23,724 bases of DNA from Fidelibacterota bacterium (GTDB lineage Bacteria > Marinisomatota > Marinisomatia > Marinisomatales > UBA1611), in assembly GCA_002722105.1 (NCBI GenBank), contig PBKF01000060.1, positions 1 to 23,724 of the forward strand. The letters run 5' to 3'. The position numbers and the translations under genes were made by a program. Below are positions 1 to 5,956 of the stretch, piece after piece. The number at the start of each line of letters is the position of its first letter. Position 1 is the stretch's first letter. The notes beneath the pieces were generated by a model. It saw only the letters and a program-made list of their open reading frames with translations. It was not told the origin of the DNA and ran no database searches.

Positions 1-69
1 GACTTGCTCGTTATTTCTTTCCCCATCAATATACAATTCAATATGAATAAACTTATGATTAAATAATAC

Positions 70-130
70 CTCATATCCAAATCTAACTATTATCCTTTAA
101 ACAAAAAACTCAATGAATACGGGGTTTGAT
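70..130 (-). repeat. Degenerate terminator-tail repeat, copy A
   Basis: Read on the minus strand it has a weakened hairpin (CCCC...TTGAG), a TTTTTTG run, then the tail GGATAATAGTTAGATTTGG followed by ATATGAG. The last 14 tail bases, GATTTGGATATGAG, are identical to copy I near 22370. It lies just 3' of the NTF2-like gene and may be its terminator, although the stem is decayed. Confidence 0.6.
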
Positions 131-143
131 ATTTAAAAATTGA

Positions 144-656
144 TTATTCAATATCGATATTGGATATCATATAAATTTTCCATTTTCTTATCCATCTTGT
201 AAAAAAACTCCATACAACTTTGAAAATTGGTAAGTCGTAACCATCCCCTCTCATGAAATGATAAAGAACTCTTTCTGTTCTTAAGATATTTCCATCTTGG
301 TCTAACCTGTTATAGGTAACATCAGCAACAGCTAAAAAGTTTTTCAATGGGCCCGTTTGATTTATAATGACCGAGACTAAACCTGTCGAATGGAATTGCG
401 CTATATCCTGATTTTTCCAATTTTCAAAAACAGCTCTAAATTCTTCATCTGATCTAATGGTGACAGTCCTTTCTGAACCAAAATGAATATCAAATGGCAT
501 TGTTAGATGCTCTAGCATACCAGCTGGATTTTTATTATCTACTTCTGCCATGTAAGTTTGTAAAACATCTGAAATCTGTTTTTCATGTTTAAAAGATTTC
601 TCTTCAGTCGCAAAAGTGATACAAAGACCAATAGCTAAAGCATATATATTTTTCAT
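144..656 (-). CDS. NTF2-like/SnoaL-like small protein
   Basis: This 170-residue protein starts with a short hydrophobic stretch (MKNIYALAIGLCITFA) that could be a weak signal peptide. Residues about 25-140 look like an NTF2/SnoaL-type fold: an N-terminal helix (ISDVLQTYMAEVDNKN) followed by PAGMLEHLTMPFDIHFG and alternating strands. Members of that fold include enzymes and simple ligand-binding domains, so no reaction can be assigned. The last 25 residues (TRWIRKWKIYMISNIDIE) are more basic and less family-like, and could reflect a frameshift or drift near the 3' end. The gene is bounded on both sides by degenerate copies of the window's repeat family, like a stand-alone module. The fold call is by pattern only. 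Confidence 0.6.
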   Translation of the reverse strand: MKNIYALAIGLCITFATEEKSFKHEKQISDVLQTYMAEVDNKNPAGMLEHLTMPFDIHFGSERTVTIRSDEEFRAVFENWKNQDIAQFHSTGLVSVIINQTGPLKNFLAVADVTYNRLDQDGNILRTERVLYHFMRGDGYDLPIFKVVWSFFTRWIRKWKIYMISNIDIE

Positions 657-690
657 ATTATCAGTTTATGTTTACCCCTTTATGATTGAA

Positions 691-734
691 TCTACCCATC
701 ATCCTATAAATAAAAAAATTCCATGAATCTGAAA
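691..734 (-). repeat. Degenerate terminator-tail repeat, copy B
   Basis: The plus-strand form TCTACCCATCATCCTATAAA, then an A-run and CCATGAATC, aligns with the intact copies at 22370 and 23181, but the G-rich arm of the hairpin is lost. It sits upstream of the NTF2-like gene. The tail TAGATT lies about 35 bases before that ATG, so start-codon proximity is not kept here. Confidence 0.55.
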
Positions 735-813
735 CAAGTAAAGAAGATATAGTGCTTGAATTCACTTTTTCATTACTCTTATTCTTTTCTTTTGTTATTA
801 ATTAAATTGTGCT

Positions 814-1170
814 ATGTGCAAATATTTCAAATTCATTCTTATTCTACCTTTACTTTTTTTTGGTTGTACAGAGGATGAAAAAGATTCTCTTCCATATATA
901 GACGTTATTTGGATTAGTTTTGAAAAGACAGCAAGCTGCTACCTACCCGGTGTAGATGATAATTGGCCTGATGATTTTATTAATATATTTGGCCTTAATA
1001 GCACTGTTGACTATCCGCGACATCCAGATGGATGTTATACTTTTCATACATGTAAATATATTCATTACTATAAAAACCTCGGATATATTGAATATGAGCT
1101 AATTTCTAGTAATACTATAGATTCTAAAGATATAACGGAATCCAGTAATATTCAATACAAGGAAAAATAG
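814..1170 (+). CDS. Small lipoprotein of unknown function
   Basis: This 118-residue protein has a type II signal peptide: a basic start (MCKYFKF), a hydrophobic core (ILILPLLFF) and a lipobox-like FFGC with Cys18, followed by the acidic TEDEKDS stretch common in exported lipoproteins. The mature part has four more cysteines (Cys42, then Cys73, Cys79 around GCYTFHTC), possibly disulfide-bonded in the periplasm, plus aromatic-rich segments. No family is recognised. It is the only plus-strand gene in the first 3.4 kb and its neighbours run the other way, so it is probably monocistronic. The call rests on signal peptide, length and coding appearance. Confidence 0.6.
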   Translation: MCKYFKFILILPLLFFGCTEDEKDSLPYIDVIWISFEKTASCYLPGVDDNWPDDFINIFGLNSTVDYPRHPDGCYTFHTCKYIHYYKNLGYIEYELISSNTIDSKDITESSNIQYKEK

Positions 1171-1216
1171 TTAATAGTTTAAACAAACTAACTGGTTATT
1201 ATAATCGTTGCTTATA

Positions 1217-1252
1217 AAAATAATAAGCCCACAAATACAGGACTTGAGCTGG
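1217..1252 (-). repeat. Degenerate terminator-tail repeat, copy C
   Basis: CCCACAAATACAGGACTTGA on the plus strand aligns with the hairpin core CCCACGAATGTGGGGCTTGA of the intact copies. It lies just downstream (minus sense) of the DUF2652 gene, where a terminator is expected, but the stem is badly damaged. Confidence 0.45.
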
Positions 1253-1263
1253 TTAGGAATTAA

Positions 1264-2004
1264 TTAAGAACCCGCAATATTATATTTTAATTCAATACCC
1301 TTTTTGGATTTGGAGTGGTAAAAATATTTAAACATAGAGTACATAGTTCCAATCCATGATTTTTTCTTGGATATTTCCATATTGTAGAGTTCCTTATCCG
1401 GGTAAAAAACCGTACAGTCAACTTGGCCAATGTCATCATAATTCTCTTTTCTATCTTCAATCAAACCTAATGAATCAAGACTTTTAATTTCTGTAAAAGG
1501 TTTTGTGAAAAGCATATACTCAGAAACACTGATGCTGTTTTTCATCAAACGATGTGCAAGAATAACATCCTGCCCTGCAATTTCCTTGAATTGATTAATT
1601 TTTTTTATTAAGAAATCACCAAAATGAACGAATGATTTTAATTTCAGATTGCCAACATCTACGCAAGTACCGCAAGTACAGGCTTCACAGAATTTTATTT
1701 CGCTGAGCCGTTGATTGAACACTTCAAAGCTTGTTTGCAGTTTTTTGATTATTTTATCCGATAGATTAACATTATCTTCAGAAACCCCGTAAAAAAGTGC
1801 AGCATCACCTTGAAGTTTATTTACTTGGAGTACACCATCTAGTTGATCGATGACCTTTTCGAGTAAATCACTTATAATATGTTCAGCATGGGCCTGCCCC
1901 AGAGATAATTTTTTGTCCACAGCTGAATCAATATTATGGCTACTAATAAAGTTTGTGTAACCGCTTATGTCTACTAGAACTATAAAACCTGTATGATTTT
2001 CCAT
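1264..2004 (-). CDS. DUF2652 family protein (cyclase-like fold)
   Basis: The protein matches the DUF2652 family, related in fold to class III nucleotidyl cyclases. The N-terminal VDISGYTNF (Asp13 from the TTG) and LQGDAALFYG (Asp68) sit where cyclases place their two metal-binding aspartates. A cysteine cluster, FCEACTCGTC (Cys107, 110, 112, 115), corresponds to the conserved CxCGxC region of the family and might bind metal. VHFGD and GQDVILAHRLMKNSI follow, as expected. Substrate-selecting and transition-state residues of true cyclases are not evident, so activity is uncertain. I start at ATG 2004 rather than the preceding TTG, because TAGATTA lies exactly four bases before this ATG, as at other starts here. 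The gene follows the AlkB-type gene by 15 bases and is surely co-transcribed with it. Confidence 0.85.
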   Translation of the reverse strand: MENHTGFIVLVDISGYTNFISSHNIDSAVDKKLSLGQAHAEHIISDLLEKVIDQLDGVLQVNKLQGDAALFYGVSEDNVNLSDKIIKKLQTSFEVFNQRLSEIKFCEACTCGTCVDVGNLKLKSFVHFGDFLIKKINQFKEIAGQDVILAHRLMKNSISVSEYMLFTKPFTEIKSLDSLGLIEDRKENYDDIGQVDCTVFYPDKELYNMEISKKKSWIGTMYSMFKYFYHSKSKKGIELKYNIAGS

Positions 2005-2019
2005 CAATTAATCTAACTA

Positions 2020-3150
2020 TTATGCATTAACCAATTTTCTTTCTTTTTCATTGGCATAATTCAAATCCCAATCTATTAATTTTTTTACCATTATTTTTCT
2101 ATATATAAATGGAGTAATTAATAGAAGGTATAACATCCCTAAATAACCATAAGGCAAAGTTGGAGCGCTTTCATCGCATGGATTCAATTCCCAAAATTTT
2201 AAATTAGACGCTCTATGGTGATCAGAGTGTCTTGTTACATTGCATAAATATAAACTGCTTAGACAATGGTTAGAATTCCAAGAGTGCCTCATTCGAATTG
2301 GTTTCCCTTTATCTCTAACCAAACCATAATGTTCAATATAATTTATTGCCTCTAAAAGTGATTTTGATAACACGGCAAGAAATAAAAAGAAAAATATTCC
2401 AACCAGACCCCCAATGACAAAGGCTAATAGTGTAATGAATACACTTCTTAAATAGCCAATAATCATTCTATTATGAAAACTGAAAGCGTTAAGACCATTT
2501 CTCCTTAAACGACTTAATTCAAGCTCCCATCCACCAATTTGCTCTTTCGCAATAGCTTTTAGGATAAATAAATATATATTTTCTCCTCTTTTCCCCGTTG
2601 CCGGATCTTCAGGAAAACCTACATTTTTATGATGGCCATAAACATGTTCAATAGCAAAAGTACAATCCCAGGAAAAAGCAAGTAACCAATTCCCTACAAA
2701 CATATCAAACTTATTTTTTTTTCTATGAGTCAATTCATGTCCAGGAACAGTGCCGATTATCCCAACAGACAAAGCAGTCTGGATGATAAGAGAAATTTTA
2801 TCGATATTATGATAAGAATTTTTTATTTGTATAAAATCTATAAAAAAGAAAGAATTTAGAATATCTATATACCATTGAGATACATTGTGACTGAAAATGG
2901 AAACAATTAGTAATACCAAAATAAAAATGATAGGCAGGTTAATATATATAGAGAGATTTAACAAAATTGGATAAGAAAACTTTTGAATTTCCTTATCTCT
3001 CGGAAGAATAAGATCCCCAATGATTAGAAATATTGAAAACCCAATCAAAAAATAAGTAGGGTAATTCTCACCCATTAATAATATTAGGATAAAGAGAATG
3101 CTCGTAATCCCTGGGATATAATATTTAAGGTATTTTAAAATAGCAGTCAT
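2020..3150 (-). CDS. alkB: AlkB-type membrane alkane/fatty-acyl monooxygenase
   Basis: This is an integral-membrane non-haem diiron hydroxylase of the AlkB family, which inserts oxygen at the terminal carbon of alkanes or related chains with electrons from rubredoxin. All signature boxes are present (numbered from the upstream TTG at 3171): HELTH 145-149, EHVYGHH 175-181, NYIEHYG 277-283, HSWNSNH 296-302 and RHSDHH 314-319, with hydrophobic spans around 20-35, 40-54, 76-94, 130-145 and 240-270. Length (about 376-383 residues) is normal for the family. I prefer ATG 3150 (MTAILKYLKYYIPG) over the TTG seven codons upstream. No rubredoxin or rubredoxin reductase gene is nearby. Family is certain; substrate (alkane, fatty acid or other) is not, because AlkB-like enzymes vary. 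Confidence 0.92.
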   Translation of the reverse strand: MTAILKYLKYYIPGITSILFILILLMGENYPTYFLIGFSIFLIIGDLILPRDKEIQKFSYPILLNLSIYINLPIIFILVLLIVSIFSHNVSQWYIDILNSFFFIDFIQIKNSYHNIDKISLIIQTALSVGIIGTVPGHELTHRKKNKFDMFVGNWLLAFSWDCTFAIEHVYGHHKNVGFPEDPATGKRGENIYLFILKAIAKEQIGGWELELSRLRRNGLNAFSFHNRMIIGYLRSVFITLLAFVIGGLVGIFFFLFLAVLSKSLLEAINYIEHYGLVRDKGKPIRMRHSWNSNHCLSSLYLCNVTRHSDHHRASNLKFWELNPCDESAPTLPYGYLGMLYLLLITPFIYRKIMVKKLIDWDLNYANEKERKLVNA

Positions 3151-3180
3151 GATATCTTTATTTATTACCAAAAATTACAA

Positions 3181-3225
3181 ATCATCAAATAAATAAGAAA
3201 CACTATAGAATATGGGGCTTAATTG
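3181..3225 (-). repeat. Degenerate terminator-tail repeat, copy D
   Basis: ATCATCAAATAAATAAGAAA followed by CACTATAGAATATGGGGCTT aligns base for base with CATCATCCCACAAACAAAAA followed by CCCCACGAATGTGGGGCTT of the intact copies. It lies upstream of the AlkB-type gene in the same orientation. Only one hairpin arm remains good. Confidence 0.55.
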
Positions 3226-3344
3226 TTTACAAATCGCTGCTTTTTAAAATAAATAAGACAAAATAATACATTAGATTAGATTGTGTACACTTTAGATGGT
3301 GCTGCTCTACCTTTCAATGATTTAGAAAATTAAACTATGGTTTC

Positions 3345-3371
3345 ATCTAACCATCCTATCATCCTAACTAG
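3345..3371. repeat. Tail-only repeat upstream of small membrane gene
   Basis: CTAACCATCCTATCATCCTA followed by ACTAG resembles the tail part (plus-strand sense) of the repeat family and also a second copy at 3680-3704. No hairpin is attached. The rest of the 3172-3418 gap is A+T-rich and shows nothing else beyond copy D. Confidence 0.4.
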
Positions 3372-3427
3372 TTAAATTTTTTATTAATTTGTTCACAATT
3401 AAATTTTAGAAACAATAGGTGATAGCA

Positions 3428-3679
3428 ATGAAATCATACATACAGGGTATTCTAACAGGCAGTACTTTAGTTTTTTCATTTTTTGTTCTAACAGGACAAA
3501 AAACAGTAACTCCTGATGAGAATAGGAAGATGATAGATTCAATCATAACAGTAAGTGAAGCACAATATTCAATTTTAGAATTAGAAATAAAAAATTTGCA
3601 TGCAAAAATATTTTCCCTTGAAAATGATGTTGTTGAATTTTCAAGAATTGTAGAAAAAGTGCTTCAATCTGCAGAATAA
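3428..3679 (+). CDS. Small single-pass membrane protein with coiled coil
   Basis: This is a protein of about 83 residues. Its N-terminal segment (MKSYIQGILTGSTLVFSFFVLTG) is one membrane span, followed by a predominantly helical tail (ISEAQYSILELEIKNLHAKIFSLENDVVEFSRIVEKV type heptads) likely to form a coiled coil. I choose ATG 3428 over the GTG at 3419 because AGGTGAT, a good ribosome-binding site, ends five bases before it. Topology suggests an N-in anchor with the coiled coil outside or a signal-anchored oligomer. No family name is known to me. It is followed 27 bases later by another small membrane protein on the same strand, and both have a related 25-base element in front. Confidence 0.65.
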   Translation: MKSYIQGILTGSTLVFSFFVLTGQKTVTPDENRKMIDSIITVSEAQYSILELEIKNLHAKIFSLENDVVEFSRIVEKVLQSAE

Positions 3680-3704
3680 CTAATCATCCAAGCATCCTAG
3701 CTGG
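3680..3704. repeat. Tail-only repeat before second small membrane gene
   Basis: CTAATCATCCAAGCATCCTA followed by GCTGG matches the element at 3345-3371 at about three quarters of positions. It ends two bases before the ATG at 3707, so it occupies the translation start region. Confidence 0.4.
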
Positions 3705-3706
3705 AA

Positions 3707-4015
3707 ATGAGAAAAATTAATGATAATGAATTATTCTTACTTATACGGATAGTACCATTATTTCTTTTATCATATTTCCAATTCCTATCTTGGAAACAAC
3801 GTGAATGGTGGCCAATTTTCCAATGGAGTGCCATAATAACCTCTACTATGGCATTAGTTATTTTCATTTTACATATAATGGAGTTAACGGACATTAATAA
3901 GAAAAATGAAGAGAACTCATCCAAGGTAGCAGTATTAATACATTGGTGTATGATCTGGGCATTCGGATTCCACGGATTTAGATTCATAATAGAAGTTGTT
4001 GAATTAATCATATGA
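3707..4015 (+). CDS. Small three-span membrane protein, unknown
   Basis: This 102-residue protein has three predicted membrane spans, roughly residues 8-24 (LFLLIRIVPLFLLSYFQF), 37-60 (FQWSAIITSTMALVIFILHIMEL) and 72-100 (KVAVLIHWCMIWAFGFHGFRFII), linked by short charged loops (SWKQREWW, TDINKKNEENSSK). No catalytic motif or known family is evident. The opposite strand also has an open frame over the same bases, but its product is an uneven polar mixture without a fold signature, so this strand is preferred. It probably shares a transcript with the small coiled-coil protein upstream. Confidence 0.6.
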   Translation: MRKINDNELFLLIRIVPLFLLSYFQFLSWKQREWWPIFQWSAIITSTMALVIFILHIMELTDINKKNEENSSKVAVLIHWCMIWAFGFHGFRFIIEVVELII

Positions 4016-4112
4016 AAATCTTGATGAATTATATTAGAATTAAATATTCAATATAGTTTAAAAAAAATGATGGTTACTGGTATCTCAGAAATAATTAAGT
4101 TGGTAAATATTC

Positions 4113-4217
4113 TTATTTTAACAATTACATCTTTTTAGTTTGTCTTAGATACCCAGCCTGTATGGTATATGAATATAATCCTGCACTAAATGGTTCAACT
4201 GTATCAATGGTAGGTGT
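4113..4217 (-). pseudogene. Remnant of a type IX secretion C-terminal sorting domain
   Basis: The minus-strand frame reads TPTIDTVEPFSAGLYSYTIQ, then AGYLRQTKKM, stop, LLK, stop. This is the typical end of Por/type IX secretion cargo proteins (...GxYxYxxQAGxxxQTKKMILLK), with the Ile codon ATA apparently turned into the stop TAA and an upstream TAA at 4218. Only this last strand pair is left, and the passenger protein is gone. The rest of the 4016-4221 gap shows nothing recognisable. It shows the organism has, or had, type IX cargo genes. Confidence 0.7.
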
Positions 4218-4221
4218 TTAG

Positions 4222-4707
4222 TTATATTGGTTTGACTTCAATTCCAGCAATTTGGGATGCTTTCATTTCTTTTGCATACTTGGGATTAATCCATTGTTTA
4301 TATTTAATGCTATAATCTTTACTGAATGGTTGAATACCCCCTCTTATGACCATTCCACCGGCAGATAAGTCTTCTTCGCTATCACTAACGAATATAGAAA
4401 TCACATGTCCATTTTTATATTCTACATCAATAGAAGTCGATTTTATCTTCCACAATTTATTTGAAGATAAATCCACTCCTACAGCTTTTTGATATTTAGT
4501 GGGTTTCCAATCATTTATTGGTTTACCCAATATTTTCTCAATATTCTCAATATCCATTGTTAAAAGAGATGGCACATTGAATCTTGAACGCGGTGGCACT
4601 TTGTACTCAATGGGCTTTTCATTTTTTTTTATTTCAGAAATATGTGAGGGGTTACAACCCGAATAAATCAAAAATAATAAAAATAATAATGCACGGATTT
4701 TTTTCAT
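4222..4707 (-). CDS. Lipoprotein of unknown function
   Basis: This 161-residue protein has a clear type II signal peptide: MKKIR, hydrophobic ALLFLLFLIY, then YSGC with Cys18. The mature part starts with a flexible charged linker (NPSHISEIKKNEKPIEYKVPPRS). A compact region follows: MDIENIEKILGKPINDWKPT resembles the start of SmpA/OmlA-like or PepSY-like small domains, which begin with a helix measuring 'distance to a lid' (xxLGxP), then strands SIDVEYKNGHVISIFVSD. That comparison is weak. The C-terminus (YAKEMKASQIAGIEVKPI) is helical. It lies downstream of the PhyH-family gene on the same strand, separated by 35 bases, but its base composition is more A+T-rich than the transport operon, so it may not belong to it. 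Confidence 0.65.
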   Translation of the reverse strand: MKKIRALLFLLFLIYSGCNPSHISEIKKNEKPIEYKVPPRSRFNVPSLLTMDIENIEKILGKPINDWKPTKYQKAVGVDLSSNKLWKIKSTSIDVEYKNGHVISIFVSDSEEDLSAGGMVIRGGIQPFSKDYSIKYKQWINPKYAKEMKASQIAGIEVKPI

Positions 4708-4742
4708 GAAAGCTTATAACAATAGGTGTTACAAATGTTATG

Positions 4743-5564
4743 TTATATACTTACTCTACTACTCATTGAATCACGGGTTAAATAATAGTCGATGTCGAAA
4801 TCCGTGTTGCCAGTAAGGTATCGCCATAATTTGGCACGATTAATAAACTCGACCCGGGCCTCTTCGCCGAGCCAGGGCTGTCTTTTTTTGAGAATCTTTT
4901 TAATCCCAGGATCATCAATATCGTCTGTATTCCAATGTCGTTCCTGACTACTTTTGGCATTTAGTCGTAGTTTATACATGTACCGGAATTTATCTGATTT
5001 ATTGGACCGAGCGCTATGCCACAAATTGTGATGCAAGAACATCATGCATCCTGCCTTGCACACGGTTTGAATCTGCCCAATAATATTTTGATAGCGTCGC
5101 AAAGCAGTTTCATGCACCCGGCGAAAATGACTACCAGGGACAATTAGAGTGCCTCCCATTTCTTCGGTCACATCCTGAGGAAAGAATGAAATTTGGATAT
5201 CAAAATGCCTTTGCCGCGAGTCATATTGAGCATCCTGATGTAAATCGTCATTAAAGAACTGACCCGGCTCTGTAAGATGCGGATAATGATGATCAAACTC
5301 GCAATCGGGACCTAACAAGCTCTGAATGACACCTTTCACACGAGGAAGTTCAAAGATTTGCTTGAGAGGAGAATCATCCGGGTAAACATCAGAAAACGGT
5401 GTGCCTTCCAAATGCTCGGTCCCTTGAAAAGTAAGACCATCATCAATGTATTTATGGGATGTTTCACATAATTCCCGGGGAACAATATCATCAAAACGCA
5501 AAAATCCATCTGCAACAAATTGTGCCATCTGGTTGGTATTGAGAAGATAATTTTTATCAAGCAT
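4743..5564 (-). CDS. Phytanoyl-CoA dioxygenase (PhyH)-family enzyme
   Basis: This 273-residue Fe(II)/2-oxoglutarate-dependent oxygenase of the PhyH family has the iron-binding facial triad: His109-x-Asp111 in DDLHQDAQYD and distal His183 in HHNLWHSARSN. Arg186 or Arg194 is a candidate to bind 2-oxoglutarate, and GGTLIVPGSH (138-146) is the usual PhyH turn. The N-terminal FVADGFLRFDDIVP is also typical. Substrate cannot be read from sequence; many bacterial PhyH proteins hydroxylate small metabolites, not phytanoyl-CoA. Its ATG overlaps the 94-residue gene by eight bases, so translation is probably coupled. It is the last gene of the transport operon, suggesting it modifies a compound brought in by that importer. 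The region is visibly richer in G+C than the genes to its left. Confidence 0.88.
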   Translation of the reverse strand: MLDKNYLLNTNQMAQFVADGFLRFDDIVPRELCETSHKYIDDGLTFQGTEHLEGTPFSDVYPDDSPLKQIFELPRVKGVIQSLLGPDCEFDHHYPHLTEPGQFFNDDLHQDAQYDSRQRHFDIQISFFPQDVTEEMGGTLIVPGSHFRRVHETALRRYQNIIGQIQTVCKAGCMMFLHHNLWHSARSNKSDKFRYMYKLRLNAKSSQERHWNTDDIDDPGIKKILKKRQPWLGEEARVEFINRAKLWRYLTGNTDFDIDYYLTRDSMSSRVSI

Positions 5565-5841
5565 CGATGTCCTCTAATTTTTCTAGTATGGTTTCATATT
5601 TAAGATAGGAAACCTGGTGCGGATCTTCCACCGGTTTATCCTGCAATGGTGAAACCTGAATCACACGCCAACCATCATGCATAGCTGCCAGCACTGTTTT
5701 GTACGGAGGCGCTGCATCAGTGCCAAATGCTTCAGTTGGCCTACCAGTTACCCCATCATACAAGGTCCAGGCAACAATGTCACTGGTAAAATCTGAGTGG
5801 CTGGAGTAGAGGAAAAGAATTTTTTGTCGTTTGATGCTCAT
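5557..5841 (-). CDS. Unknown 94-residue protein in the transport operon
   Basis: I do not recognise a named family. The protein is short and probably cytoplasmic: KILFLYSSHSDFTSDIVAWTLYDG, then a glycine/proline segment (GTDAAPPYKT), then VLAAMHDGWRVIQVSPLQD and a helix YLKYETILEKLEDIDA. The 'helix, DGWRVIQVSP' piece resembles small DUF4177-like modules (..GWELV.V..) but the match is slight. The gene overlaps the PhyH-family gene by eight bases and lies 115 bases after the second permease, so it belongs to the same operon. It is likely a companion of the PhyH enzyme, which would be visible as conserved pairing in other genomes. Confidence 0.65.
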   Translation of the reverse strand: MSIKRQKILFLYSSHSDFTSDIVAWTLYDGVTGRPTEAFGTDAAPPYKTVLAAMHDGWRVIQVSPLQDKPVEDPHQVSYLKYETILEKLEDIDA

Positions 5842-5956
5842 TTATAGCTCTAATAGTAGAATTAAATATATCAAAATATTTAAAAAAAGAACCATATACT
5901 TTCCATTAATGATTTTATCATCCAAATGTTATCTGTGTCAATAGGAAGCGTTTTAC

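Noticed and set aside
3283..3333. Short plus-strand frame reading VYTLDGAALPFNDLEN
   Set aside because: Only 16 codons, with a stop just before it and no recognisable family; it cannot be told from chance.
3697..4011. Open frame antisense to the small three-span membrane protein
   Set aside because: The plus-strand product has a coherent membrane topology and an upstream partner; the antisense product shows no fold or motif.
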